Shown here piece after piece: positions 15,337 through 24,700 of a DNA stretch of 32,498 nt. Origin of the DNA: Saprospira grandis DSM 2844 (lineage in GTDB: Bacteria > Bacteroidota > Bacteroidia > Chitinophagales > Saprospiraceae); assembly GCA_945888475.1 (NCBI GenBank), contig CAMDAB010000030.1, positions 1 through 32,498 of the forward strand, given 5' to 3'. Under the pieces are notes generated by a model. It did not search any database. It saw only the letters and a list, made by a program, of their open reading frames with translations, and was not told where the DNA came from. Positions within the stretch are counted from its first letter, which is position 1, and every line of letters begins with the position of its first letter. Both the position numbers and the translations under genes were made by a program.

Positions 15337-16095
15337 ATGATTACAACAATAGAACATCTTGGCAAAAAATACAGTTTTGACCTATCAAAGCCATTGGATA
15401 TCAGTATTCAGCTGCAATCCGGTGAGGGGAATCTGCGGGCATGGTATTGCGATTTTCCAAGATTTGAACCTGTGATGACGGACAAATTTACAGGATCTGT
15501 TAAATTGGGCGGAGCTGTAAATTTTAAGGATATTAATTTCAATCCTCACGGACATGGAACACATAGCGAATGCCTCGGGCATATTTCTGTAGAGGATTAC
15601 TATGTAAATGAGTGTATTCCCTTTGTGAATTTACCTGCCTTGCTCTATTCTTTTCATCCACATCAGACCATCATGGATGATTTTATCATCATGCCTGAGC
15701 AAATTGAAAGGATGAAGTTTTATCTGGAGGGAATAAAGGTACTGATTATCAGAACTTTTCCAAATTATCTTGATAAACAGACCAGAAATTACAGCAATAC
15801 CAATCCGCCTTATATTCATCCCGACGCTATGACTATGCTCGTAAAACTTGGCATTGAACACCTGATGATTGATACACCATCGGTTGATAGGGAAGAGGAT
15901 GGCGGAAAATTGCTGAGCCACCATATTTTTTGGAATTATCCCGAAAATCCAAGAATAAACTGCAGTATAACGGAGTTGATTTATGTGCCTGCACAAATTT
16001 TGGACGGACTGTATTTTCTGCAGCTCTTTATTGCGAATTTCAAAAATGATGCTGCGCCCTGCAGGCCCATTTTGTATGAAATGACCGAATTATGA
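15337..16095 (+). CDS. Cyclase-family (kynurenine formamidase-like) metal hydrolase
   Basis: A 252-residue cytoplasmic protein of the cyclase family (PF04199 type), whose characterised members are metal-dependent hydrolases such as arylformamidase. The metal-binding stretch is at residues 71-82, NPHGHGTHSECLGH. His71, His73, His76, Glu78 and His82 are the likely ligands. Classical arylformamidases have HxGTHxDxPxH, so the Asp is Glu here; I recall this form as usual in a Bacteroidota subgroup. Later motifs are VLIIRT and HLMIDTPSVDREEDGG with HHIFW, which holds further active-site residues. The substrate is unknown, and no tryptophan-degradation genes are adjacent. The stop overlaps the ATG of the broken gene that follows (ATGA). 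Confidence 0.85.
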   Translation: MITTIEHLGKKYSFDLSKPLDISIQLQSGEGNLRAWYCDFPRFEPVMTDKFTGSVKLGGAVNFKDINFNPHGHGTHSECLGHISVEDYYVNECIPFVNLPALLYSFHPHQTIMDDFIIMPEQIERMKFYLEGIKVLIIRTFPNYLDKQTRNYSNTNPPYIHPDAMTMLVKLGIEHLMIDTPSVDREEDGGKLLSHHIFWNYPENPRINCSITELIYVPAQILDGLYFLQLFIANFKNDAAPCRPILYEMTEL

Positions 16096-16352
16096 GGTTT
16101 TTTCTAACGCTTTATTTGCTCTTTTGTGCGCTCTATTTCAATGCTCAAAATTATAAATATGAGCATTAAAAGACTGTTTCATTTAAAAAATTTCCCGAAA
16201 TAGCACTTGAGGCGGTAAAGCATATTTGTGGTCAATATAAAAAGGGTAAATGGTTGAGAATTGAGGGCGGAGTTGACTATCATGCCGAAAATATTTTGAG
16301 CGGTTTCGTCAACAGATTTTATCTTTTTCAGGGACTCTTCCTGGCTTTTTGA
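16092..16352 (+). pseudogene. Short secreted-protein gene interrupted by one in-frame stop
   Basis: From the ATG at 16092, which overlaps the cyclase stop as ATGA, the frame encodes a signal peptide (MRFFLTLYLLFCALYFNAQ) and a few more residues. It then meets TAA at 16167-16169. The same frame continues open for 60 more codons (KTVSFKKFPEIALEAVKHI, then CGQYKKGKWLRIEGGVDYH) to TGA at 16350-16352, just before trmD. The start coupling and protein-like downstream residues suggest a real gene of about 86 residues, inactivated by a single nonsense change. Alternatives are a chance reading frame or a sequencing error. No family is recognised. Confidence 0.5.
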
Positions 16353-16378
16353 TAACTTTGAGCTCTAATTTCAAGCAT

Positions 16379-17056
16379 ATGCGTATAGATATCATTTCGG
16401 CTGTTCCAAAATTGATGGAAAGTCCTATCTCTCATTCCATTTTAAAAAGAGCTCAACAGCGAGGCCTCATTGAGGTGCAGCTGCACGATTTGAGGGATTT
16501 TACCGATTCGAAGCACAAACAGATCGATGATTATCAGTTTGGCGGAGGTGCAGGTATGGTAATGATGATTGAACCGATTGACAAATGTATCAGCTGGCTA
16601 AAATCGCAAAGAGATTACGACCATGTCATCTACATGACACCAGATGGAAAAACATTGAATCAAAGCATCTGCAATCAACTTTCTCTTGGCGGAAATCTGA
16701 TTATTCTATGCGGACATTATAAAGGAGTAGATGATCGTGTGAGGCAGCATTTTATAAGCATGGAACTTTCAGTAGGTGACTATGTCCTTTCGGGTGGAGA
16801 ATTGCCGGCTTGTATTGTGGTAGATGCAATTGGAAGACTGATTCCGGGTGTCCTGAATGATGAATCTTCTGCACTCTTGGATTCTTTTCAGGATGATATG
16901 CTTTCAGCACCAGTATATACCAGACCGGCGGAGTATAAAGGTTGGAAGGTTCCTGATATATTATTATCTGGAAATGAAAGACTTATAAATAAATGGCGGG
17001 ATGAACAAGCCTTTAAAAGAACCGAAGAAAGGCGCCCCGACTTATTGGGTAAATAG
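16379..17056 (+). CDS. trmD: tRNA (guanine37-N1)-methyltransferase
   Basis: A 225-residue SPOUT-class enzyme that methylates G37 of tRNAs with S-adenosylmethionine, preventing frameshifting. Diagnostic motifs: DDYQFGGGAGMVMM near residues 50-63; YMTPDGKTLNQ; the SAM-knot region LCGHYKGVDDRV (GHYKG replaces the RYEG of proteobacteria, usual in Bacteroidota); and SVGDYVLSGGELPA. I chose ATG at 16379 because the protein then opens MRIDIISAVPKLMESP, as in other TrmDs. A longer frame starts with TTG at 16349 and overlaps the upstream broken gene. It follows the cyclase gene on the same strand and may share its transcript. Confidence 0.95.
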   Translation: MRIDIISAVPKLMESPISHSILKRAQQRGLIEVQLHDLRDFTDSKHKQIDDYQFGGGAGMVMMIEPIDKCISWLKSQRDYDHVIYMTPDGKTLNQSICNQLSLGGNLIILCGHYKGVDDRVRQHFISMELSVGDYVLSGGELPACIVVDAIGRLIPGVLNDESSALLDSFQDDMLSAPVYTRPAEYKGWKVPDILLSGNERLINKWRDEQAFKRTEERRPDLLGK

Positions 17057-17092
17057 CTGAATAGGATTATTTTATAAATAGAATTTCTTTGA

Positions 17093-17596
17093 TTAATCCT
17101 TATACGATTTAGGATCTAATGCTTTTGTTGTCCAATTTTCAAGAAAATCTTTTATTTTTTGTACACTGTGACCTTCGCCCTCTTCGAGGTAGGCAGAGTT
17201 TTGAGTATGCAGATGATTCCTTTTTGCATCGAGTATCACAAAAACAGGAAAACCAAATCTTTGTGGAAAGCCCAGCTCTTTAAGAATATCACTGTTTTTA
17301 TTTTCCTTACTATAGTTGAGATGGTAGATTACATAATTATCATTCATCAGTTTTTTTAATTCCTCGCTTTCATTCACTTTTTTATCAAAAGCAATACACC
17401 AGCCGCACCAGTTACCGCCAATCTGCAATAGGACATGTTTGCCCTCTTTTTTAGCCTTAGAAATGGCTTTTTCGATATCGCTTTTGGCATCAGCGTTGGG
17501 ATCGTATAGTTTTTTGCTGTTTTTTGAATCGTTCTGCGCCGTTGCCAGTGAAAATGTAAGGCAACTTACAAGTATTGTTAAAAAGAAACTTTTCAT
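17093..17596 (-). CDS. Exported thioredoxin-like protein
   Basis: A 167-residue protein with a signal peptide (about 1-20, ending ATAQ), so it acts in the periplasm. The thioredoxin-fold active site is GNWCGWCIAFDKKV, with the CxxC redox pair near residues 62-65. The cis-proline region is GFPVFVILDAKRN. It resembles the DUF255/thioredoxin_7 type found in Bacteroidota, probably a thiol reductase or oxidoreductase of secreted proteins. It starts 27 bp after the SDR gene stop on the same strand and is probably co-transcribed with it. It is convergent with trmD with only 36 bp between; no terminator is visible there. Confidence 0.88.
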   Translation of the reverse strand: MKSFFLTILVSCLTFSLATAQNDSKNSKKLYDPNADAKSDIEKAISKAKKEGKHVLLQIGGNWCGWCIAFDKKVNESEELKKLMNDNYVIYHLNYSKENKNSDILKELGFPQRFGFPVFVILDAKRNHLHTQNSAYLEEGEGHSVQKIKDFLENWTTKALDPKSYKD

Positions 17597-17623
17597 GAAA
17601 ATTGATTTTAGTTGTAATTAAAT

Positions 17624-18382
17624 TTATAAACCCAAAGCCAAAAATCCGCCATCAACCGGCAGGCAAACTCCGGTGATATAGGAAGCTGCAGGCATTGCCA
17701 AAAAAGCAGCAGCTCGGGCTACTTCAGCCGGCTGTCCTATTTTTAATAAGGGTGTTCTTTCTAAAATGCGTTCTTTCTTTTCAGGATCTTTCAATACCTG
17801 TTCGGCCAGTTCAGTTGCTGTGTACCATGGCAGTACGGCATTTACCCTTACCTGATGAGGGCCCCATTCCACCGCCAAAAACCTCGTCATTTGCTCCATG
17901 GCCGCTTTGCTCATGGCATAGGCCGCAGTAGAGGTTCTTACGACCCTTTGCGAAGCAGTTGAGCTGATATTGACAATATTTCCGCGACTTTCTTTCAGAT
18001 AGGGAAAACACAAACGGCTCATTTCCCATGCAGCATTCAGGTTTACTGACATGATTTTGTCAAAATCCTCTGACTGATATTCTAATGTCGGCTTTCGGAT
18101 ATTAATTCCAGCGTTATTTACGAGAATATCCAATTTGCCCCAGCTGTATTCAACTTCGCGTAGTAGCTCCATTCTGCCCTCAGAACTTGATATGTCAACA
18201 GTCGTGCCCTTGATTTTAAAACCCAAATCGCTGAATTCCAAGACCATTTTGCTTATATCTGTGGCAGTTCTCGCACTGATCCAAACCTCTGCGCCCAACT
18301 GCATGAATTCAATGGCAATTGCACGGCCAATTCCTTTGGTTGCGCCGGTTATGAGAACTTTTTTATTTGTTAAGGACCACAT
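17624..18382 (-). CDS. SDR-family oxidoreductase, tropinone reductase-like
   Basis: A 252-residue classical short-chain dehydrogenase/reductase of NAD(P)H-dependent type. The cofactor motif is GATKGIGRAIAIEF (about residues 13-26). Arg at the end of the second strand (ISART) points to NADPH preference. NNAGI near residues 88-92 and the catalytic Ser/Tyr/Lys (NISSTAS, AAYAMSKAAM) are all present. The C-terminus holds YITGVCLPVDGGF. The sequence resembles the tropinone-reductase-like subgroup, whose substrates in bacteria are mostly unknown. The start codon lies 4 bp from an AATTTGAAAATT repeat that replaces any leader. Confidence 0.9.
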   Translation of the reverse strand: MWSLTNKKVLITGATKGIGRAIAIEFMQLGAEVWISARTATDISKMVLEFSDLGFKIKGTTVDISSSEGRMELLREVEYSWGKLDILVNNAGINIRKPTLEYQSEDFDKIMSVNLNAAWEMSRLCFPYLKESRGNIVNISSTASQRVVRTSTAAYAMSKAAMEQMTRFLAVEWGPHQVRVNAVLPWYTATELAEQVLKDPEKKERILERTPLLKIGQPAEVARAAAFLAMPAASYITGVCLPVDGGFLALGL

Positions 18383-18385
18383 TTA

Positions 18386-18420
18386 TTTAATTTGAAAATT
18401 GGTTAATTTGAAAATTTGAA
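18386..18420. repeat. AATTTGAAAATT repeat directly before the SDR start
   Basis: TTAATTTGAAAATT occurs twice in 35 bp (18387-18400 and about 18403-18416), with a third partial unit. The array ends 4 bp from the SDR start codon (minus strand). It parallels the GTCTA array before the cyclase gene. Confidence 0.6.
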
Positions 18421-18437
18421 GATTATATAGAATAATC

Positions 18438-18782
18438 TTAAGATTCAATTTCAAGACATCCGATTTCTGCCAATGAAATATCAGTCAGAAAATCTTTAAT
18501 TATATTTACTTTTTCTAAAAATAGGTTAGACAAATCAGATGTTTTTCTATTTCCGGTTTTTAATATAATGACTTTTGGTGGTATACCTAATAGATTGCTT
18601 AATTCAAAGAAATCTATATCAAAAGAGACAATAGAGTATTGGTTTTTTTTTGCAAAGTCCCAAATTTGTCGGTCTGTTTTGTTTTCTAAGTTAAGTTCTC
18701 TAACCTGTTTAGCTTCAGGAAAAAACTCTGATATCTTTTTAATAATGCGATAAGATATATTTTGATCAAAAAGCAATTTCAT
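18438..18782 (-). CDS. DUF5615 PIN-like toxin
   Basis: A 114-residue protein of the DUF5615 (Mut7-C/PIN-like) family. The opening MKLLFDQNIS carries Asp6 and Asn8. Acidic residues of a PIN-like active site continue in TDRQIWDFA and IVSFDIDFFEL. C-terminal hydrophobic strands follow (PKVIILKTGN). Such proteins are encoded with DUF433 proteins and are predicted RNase toxins. The start overlaps the DUF433 stop by 4 bp (ATGA), showing translational coupling. Activity in this family is inferred, not shown by the sequence. Confidence 0.88.
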   Translation of the reverse strand: MKLLFDQNISYRIIKKISEFFPEAKQVRELNLENKTDRQIWDFAKKNQYSIVSFDIDFFELSNLLGIPPKVIILKTGNRKTSDLSNLFLEKVNIIKDFLTDISLAEIGCLEIES

Positions 18783-19003
18783 AAGGCTAATCGTATTCTA
18801 TTTTCTCGATTAGCAGCATATGATAGGCATGCATAAATGTCTTGTTCATTTAATTCAGGAAAATCTTCAATAATATCTTTATTGCTCATACCTGAAGCCA
18901 ACCAGCTTAAAACATCAAAAACGCTGATTCTGGTATTCCGAATGCAAGGCTTTCCGAATCTGACTTTTGAGTTTATTTTGATGATTTTTTTATAGTCAAC
19001 CAT
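18779..19003 (-). CDS. DUF433 antitoxin
   Basis: A 74-residue DUF433 protein, the VapB-like partner of DUF5615. The family core INSKVRFGKPCIRNTRISV is followed by VLSWLASGMSNKDIIEDFP, a helix-turn-helix-like stretch, and LNEQDIYACLSYA. I chose the ATG at 19003, since the protein then opens MVDYKKIIKIN, as homologues do. A longer frame begins at 19027. The gene follows pyk on the same strand with a short gap and overlaps the toxin by 4 bp. It may autoregulate the pair. Confidence 0.88.
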   Translation of the reverse strand: MVDYKKIIKINSKVRFGKPCIRNTRISVFDVLSWLASGMSNKDIIEDFPELNEQDIYACLSYAANRENRIRLAL

Positions 19004-19057
19004 AATATGAATTTTATGAAAGAACAATGTATTTATGATTATAATTCAAATTATCTG

Positions 19058-20491
19058 CTACTTCACCACAGTAACCTTCATCATATTGGTTTTTTTGCGC
19101 TCATGCAAAGGCATTGAACCTGTATTGATGACGATATCACCCGATTCGAGCAGATGCGCGTCTTTCAGAATGTTAATAACATCATGGATGGTATCATCGG
19201 TTGTGGTGAATTTATCGTAATAAAATCCCCTAATGCCCCATACCATGTTGAGGGATTTAAGCAAATTGGTGTCGGATGAAAATATAATGATATCGGCCTT
19301 TGGGCGATAGCTCGATACCATAAAACCAGTGTATCCTGATTTGGTAACACCTATAATCATTTTGGCATCGACCTGTTGTGCCAGGTTACAAGAGAGGTAG
19401 CAAACCGCATCCGAAATGTATGATTCAGATTCCTTACTTGGAAGTAAGCCACGATTGTAAACAGTATCGGTTTTTTCAGCTTCATGAATAATTCGGCGCA
19501 TGGCTTCTACCACTTTTACGGGATGATCTCCGGCAGCAGTTTCGGCACTGAGCATAACAGTATCGGCACCGTCAATTACAGCATTTGCAACATCGATAAT
19601 TTCTGCGCGGGTAGGAGATGGATTTTTAATCATACTGTCCATCATCTGCGTGGCGACGATTACAGGTTTAGCTTTTTCAAGACATTTTTTAATAATCATT
19701 TTTTGCAGCATCGGCAATCGCTCCATAGGCGTTTCCACGCCAAGGTCACCACGGGCAATCATGACGGCATCTGTGGCATCTATGATACTGTCGATGTTTT
19801 TAATGGCTTCGGGTTTTTCGATTTTGGCCACTATTCTTGCCTGATGTTTTCTGTCCTGAAGGCGCTGTCGAAGGTCATGTATATCCTTGGCTGTACGCAC
19901 AAAGGATAGTGCTATCCAGTTGAAAGGCAGACTCATTATAAATTCCAGATCCACAAGGTCTTTTTCGGTTAGGGATGGTAGCGAAACATTGGTATCGGGA
20001 AGGTTTACACCTTTTCTGGATGACAAAACATCGCCATAAAGCACTTCGAGAATTACTTTGTCAATGCCATTTGTTTCTTTTACAAGGAGTTCTACTTTGC
20101 CATCGTCCACCAATACCTTTTCACCAACCTGAACATCTTTGGCAAAACTTGGATAACTCATATAAATCTTCTCGGCATTGCCTATACATTTTTCATTGGT
20201 AAAGACCAAGAGGTCACCTTTTTTTAGGGACATTTTGCCGCCTTCTATTTCACCTACTCTAAGCTTAGGCCCCTGTAAATCTGCTAAAACAGATACATTG
20301 GTCCCGTATTTTTTATTGACATACTGAATGAAATCAAAAACCTTCAGATGGTCTTCGTGGGTTCCGTGTGAAAAATTTAAACGAAAAGCATCTACTCCGG
20401 CTTTTACAAGACCGAGAATCGTATCGTAATTATTTGAGGCCGGGCCAATCGTTGCCAGGATTTTTGTTTTTTGAAAATTACTAAGTTCCAT
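19058..20491 (-). CDS. pyk: Pyruvate kinase
   Basis: The 477-residue last enzyme of glycolysis, making pyruvate and ATP from phosphoenolpyruvate and ADP. Motifs: TKILATIGPASN at the start; FRLNFSHGTHEDH (substrate and K+ site); the signature KIEKPEAIKNIDSII with MIARGDLGVETP holding catalytic acid and metal ligands; ATQMMDSMIKNPSPTRAE; and an allosteric-type C-terminal domain (about 350-477). ATG at 20491 is the start. A longer frame beginning with TTG at 20524 lies inside the promoter -7 element, so it cannot be translated from that transcript. hemF lies 71 bp upstream on the same strand. Confidence 0.95.
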   Translation of the reverse strand: MELSNFQKTKILATIGPASNNYDTILGLVKAGVDAFRLNFSHGTHEDHLKVFDFIQYVNKKYGTNVSVLADLQGPKLRVGEIEGGKMSLKKGDLLVFTNEKCIGNAEKIYMSYPSFAKDVQVGEKVLVDDGKVELLVKETNGIDKVILEVLYGDVLSSRKGVNLPDTNVSLPSLTEKDLVDLEFIMSLPFNWIALSFVRTAKDIHDLRQRLQDRKHQARIVAKIEKPEAIKNIDSIIDATDAVMIARGDLGVETPMERLPMLQKMIIKKCLEKAKPVIVATQMMDSMIKNPSPTRAEIIDVANAVIDGADTVMLSAETAAGDHPVKVVEAMRRIIHEAEKTDTVYNRGLLPSKESESYISDAVCYLSCNLAQQVDAKMIIGVTKSGYTGFMVSSYRPKADIIIFSSDTNLLKSLNMVWGIRGFYYDKFTTTDDTIHDVINILKDAHLLESGDIVINTGSMPLHERKKTNMMKVTVVK

Positions 20492-20521
20492 TGTATTCTT
20501 TAAGGTTTGCGGATTATTGTA

Positions 20522-20529
20522 CAAAGCTA
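20522..20529 (-). promoter_or_regulatory. -7 promoter element of pyk
   Basis: TAGCTTTG on the minus strand is a full TAnnTTTG match, 30 bp before the ATG at 20491. The nearest -33-like TTG is at a poor distance (12 nt). Confidence 0.5.
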
Positions 20530-20562
20530 ATGAAAATAAGACAAGAAAAGTTTAAATAAATG

Positions 20563-21483
20563 TTAACTGTTAATCCAATCTATTCCTTTAACCAGAAATT
20601 TTTGTGTTTCAGCTTCTTTGCTGCCTTCTGCCGCTTGATAATCGTATTCCCAAGCAGCTGTAGGTGGCATACTCATCAGGATAGACTCTGTTCTGCCATC
20701 AGTCTGTAATCCGAATTTTGTACCTCTGTCCCAAACAAGATTAAACTCAACATAACGGCTGCGCCTTAGTTCCTGCCAATATTTTTCGCTTTCGCCATAT
20801 GGAAGATCTTTAGTATTGGAAACCTGATATAAATAAGCAGGTACAAAACTGTCACCCACCGCAATGATGAAATCCAACAGCTGTGCTTTACTCAATGAAG
20901 AACTGTCAGAACTATTGAGATGATCGAAGAAAATACCACCAATTCCGCGCATTTCATTGCGGTGTTTGATGAAAAAGTAATCATCGCACCAATTTTTGAA
21001 ACGCTTGTGGAAATCGGGATTAAATTTGTCGCAGACCGCTTTCATGCGTTGGTGAAAATCTTTGGCCAATTCTGGAATGACATAGTGGGGCGTTAAATCA
21101 ATGCCGCCACCAAACCACCATTTTCCATTGCTCATTTCGAAGTAGCGCACGTTCATATGTGTGATTGGTACCATTGGGCTATGTGGATGAAGCACGATAG
21201 ATACTCCTGTGGCATAAAAGCTAAGATTTTCAGGAGCGTTCTCGGGCTCAATACCTAAGGAGGTACGGATAAGTTCAGCTGGCATAGGCCCCTCAACGGC
21301 AGAAAAATTTACGCCACCTTTGGCTAAAATATTTCCGTTTTGGATGACCCTTGTTCTTCCTCCGCCACCTTCTTTTCTGGTCCAAAGTTCTTCAGTGAAT
21401 CGTGCTTTGTCATCCATTTGTTCCAACCCGTCGCATATCCGGTCCTGGAGTAATTTGAGCGATTCCCTAATTTGTTCTTTCAT
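20563..21483 (-). CDS. hemF: Oxygen-dependent coproporphyrinogen III oxidase
   Basis: A 306-residue haem-biosynthesis enzyme that oxidatively decarboxylates coproporphyrinogen III to protoporphyrinogen IX, using oxygen. Length matches the family. Diagnostic segments: GGGGRTRVIQNGNILAKGGVN; HPHSPMVPITHMNVRYFE; WWFGGGIDLTPHYV; GIGGIFFDHLN; and NLVWDRGTKFGLQTDGR near the C-terminus. These hold the conserved His, Arg and Asp residues. Its presence implies aerobic or microaerobic life. It is divergent from the giant ATPase gene, with 243 bp between the start codons. No strong TAnnTTTG is seen on its own side. Confidence 0.96.
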   Translation of the reverse strand: MKEQIRESLKLLQDRICDGLEQMDDKARFTEELWTRKEGGGGRTRVIQNGNILAKGGVNFSAVEGPMPAELIRTSLGIEPENAPENLSFYATGVSIVLHPHSPMVPITHMNVRYFEMSNGKWWFGGGIDLTPHYVIPELAKDFHQRMKAVCDKFNPDFHKRFKNWCDDYFFIKHRNEMRGIGGIFFDHLNSSDSSSLSKAQLLDFIIAVGDSFVPAYLYQVSNTKDLPYGESEKYWQELRRSRYVEFNLVWDRGTKFGLQTDGRTESILMSMPPTAAWEYDYQAAEGSKEAETQKFLVKGIDWINS

Positions 21484-21585
21484 GTTAAGTTTTATAAAAA
21501 TTGTAATATATTTTGCAATATTAAGACAAAAGATTTAACTTTAAAAAATATTTTTGCAACAATATGTTTTAAATGTTTAAAATTA

Positions 21586-21617
21586 TTTGTTTTTTCATTC
21601 TAAAGCACATAGCTTTG
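21586..21617 (+). promoter_or_regulatory. Promoter of the giant sacsin-like gene
   Basis: TTTG (21586-21589), 20 nt, TAGCTTTG (21610-21617). This is a strong Bacteroidota-type promoter. The implied transcript carries about 100 nt before the ATG at 21727. Confidence 0.68.
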
Positions 21618-21712
21618 CATTTATAATCAGTTTTAAAATTTTCACACTCAAATATACCTACAGAGTATGCGCACTAAAAACATACAGCAGTTCCGCACAG
21701 TTTGGAGAAATC

Positions 21713-21720
21713 AGGAAGGA
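21713..21720 (+). promoter_or_regulatory. Strong Shine-Dalgarno-like site that decides the giant gene's start
   Basis: AGGAAGGA lies 6 nt before ATG 21727. The ATG at 21667 has no such site. This favours the shorter start. Confidence 0.55.
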
Positions 21721-21726
21721 TATAAT

Positions 21727-24700
21727 ATGTCCGATTGGGACGAAAACTTTATTGGTAGTGTACACAATGCTAAGATGTTCGGTTTTTACAGAATGGTTAA
21801 TGGTATTGTTGATAATATTAAAGCCGATTTGACGCCAAAACTCCAGAATGCACAGGACGAACAGGCAATATATGAGTTTTTACAAAATGCTGCAGACAGT
21901 CAGTCGACCGAATGTGTGGTAATATATGATGAGCAGTATTTTATGGTGCTTAACAATGGTAAAACTTTTACCGAAAAAGACTTAAAAGCTCTTTTAAACT
22001 CATTTCAAGGAACCAAATCAGATAAATCAAAGGCCGAAAATTGCGGCAAAATCGGTCGTTATGGTATAGGTTTTAAATTGGCTTACAGGCTAATGGGCAA
22101 ATCGGATGGTGCTGACGAATTACTCAATAATTTAGCGGGACCTTTACTGTTCAGCTGGCACAATAAAAAACAATTCGATGAATTGGTCAATTACAAAGGC
22201 AATGGAAAATTTAATGAGGATAACAAAATAGAGGGTTCTGATGCTTCCTGGCTTCTAAAAATTATATTGGCCTGTTTTCCAGTAGGCTTGGGCGAAACGG
22301 TCAAAGATCTTGACTACAATGAAAAAGTGCTTTTTGAAAACGATGAGCTGGATGAACTAATCGGTTTTTTAAACAAAAATAAAGAACAGATTTCAAAGCT
22401 TTCAATGTCACAGGGTTCGCTTTTCTTCTTGAAATTCGGCCCTAAAAAACATGAAAAACTAAAAGAATCTTTACTGAATATTCAGTCAGGTATTGGTTAT
22501 TCTATGAATACGCTCAAGACCCTTGAAAAGGTTGTTTTACAGGATACCATTGTTGAAAAATTTGCCATCGATACCGAAAAGTTTCATATCGAGCCAGGTA
22601 CGGAAGATTTTATGCGCATTGATCCGGAATTTCCTTTCTGTCCCATCGATATAACATTGGGAATCCCCAAAGAACTTGAGCACATGAAAACACTTAAAAG
22701 GTCGCCAAGTATCTATCAGTTTTTTCCTATGCGGAATGAACGGCACAGTATGGCCTATTTTATTCATTCCACTTCCTTTTCAAAAATTACCGACCGTACA
22801 CGTTTAGATGATCAGGGTGAAGCAAATATTGAATCATTTAAATATATTACAAAGGCCATAAAGAAACAATTGGCTAAATATCGACAGGATAATTTTGCAC
22901 AATACTGCATACTTTACCGTGCTTTATTGTTTTCCGATAAATCCGATGAATATGATGCCGATTTAATCAATAATCATTTATACAATCCTTTGCTGGAAGC
23001 TGTCAGATCGGGCATTCCAACCCACAAGAAGAATTTTTACCTAAAAGATCTGGTTGTTGTAAAAGATACAGCTTTAAATATCGATCCAATGAGTCTGGGT
23101 ATCGGTAAGGAATGGTTTTACTGGCATAATGTCGAATCTGACAAAGAGCTGATGAACGAAGCAGTCAATAATGCTAAGTTAGGACTAAGAAGGTGGGGTC
23201 TTAAAGACCTTATTATAGAAGGTTCAGCACAGTTGCTAGATAATTGGGTAGAAAACTTGAGCAAATCAGAGTATGAACTTTTTGTATCTGAACTCAAACA
23301 TCTTGAATTCGATATTGCTTTCCTCGACAAGTTTCAATATCTGAAGTGTTTCCGTTTTTCCGATAACAAGGGAAAGGTGCAGTGTTTTTCAATTAAAGAC
23401 TTGCAGGCTCAAGACAATGTATTCCTTATGAGTGTTCGTACTATGCCCATAAAAGAGGAAATTAAAGCATTGGGTTTTGGTGTTTTGGAATTCAATATTC
23501 AGGATTATGCCGAAATTTTGAAACATCTGGAAAAACAGCTTGATTACCTTAGCAGCGACAGATCGCTTTACAATAAAATAACAGAAAGAACAGTACATGC
23601 CAATCTTAGTGCCAAGCAAAAACACATACTTTTTGAATTTTTGGCCGGTCTGAATGGCATTAGAGGTGAGGAGTTGAGAAAGTTGCCGCTTTTCTCCAAT
23701 GGTTATGGCAATGTCATGCCACTTCAAAGTTTAATTGCGCCTTCGGCTTCTGTTGAACCCTGGCTTGAAGATTTTAAAATACATCAAAATGAGGATGCTG
23801 AATTTTTGAAAAAGTTTTACAATCAGAGCGACAGTTGGGAAATTTATGAATTTATCATTGCACCCTATTGGAATGATCTTGTGTTGCACAGCACTTTGAA
23901 AGATGATGATTCGGTCAGAAATTTTTATGAAAAGGTACAGCAATTTTATCGTCTGAAACCTGCAATGTCTAAACCTACGGATGCGAAATTGACCTATGTT
24001 GATTCTAAAACAGGATTTTTAGACAGTAAATCAGTGTTTTACAACAAGGCGTTATCTGAAGTCAAAGATTATAATGCCCTTAAAATTGTTTTTCAAAAAA
24101 CAATTTCACTGCAGCTACCGCATCAGCTTTCGCTTGAATTTTTATCGTCAGATCCCTGCAGAATGCTCTCTACTACAGTTTCAAAAGAATGGAAACAGAT
24201 TTTATCAGATTTTTTAAATGCCTGTAAGGAACAAAGCCTTAATTCTTCTGAAAAAAATTCAGTTTTTACCCTCTTGAAATCGCTGCTCACGCCTGCTGAA
24301 ATAGCGAAAGTTGAGATTTTTGAGAATAATAAAGGAGAAAAGCTTTCAACTGCATATTTAATTTCTGCAACGCTGGAACTTGAATCTTGGCTAAAACCTT
24401 ATCAGATAAAAAAATCGGATGAAAATGAAGTACTGAATGGACTTTTAGCAACGGAATCTGATATTTTTAACAATATAATATTTGATAATTGGGATAAAAT
24501 TGTTAGCTCGGAAGATGTACTTAGAAATGTTCAAGGCTTTTATCAATCCGTAGAGAAATATGCAGCACTTTCTAAAAATCCTAAACAGATCAATGCCCTG
24601 AAATATATTTATATTGATAAAGAAACAGGGTTTGTTTCTGCTACTCAGGTTTGTTATCAGCCACAGATGACTGATTTTGAAAATTCTAAAGATTTGCGAA

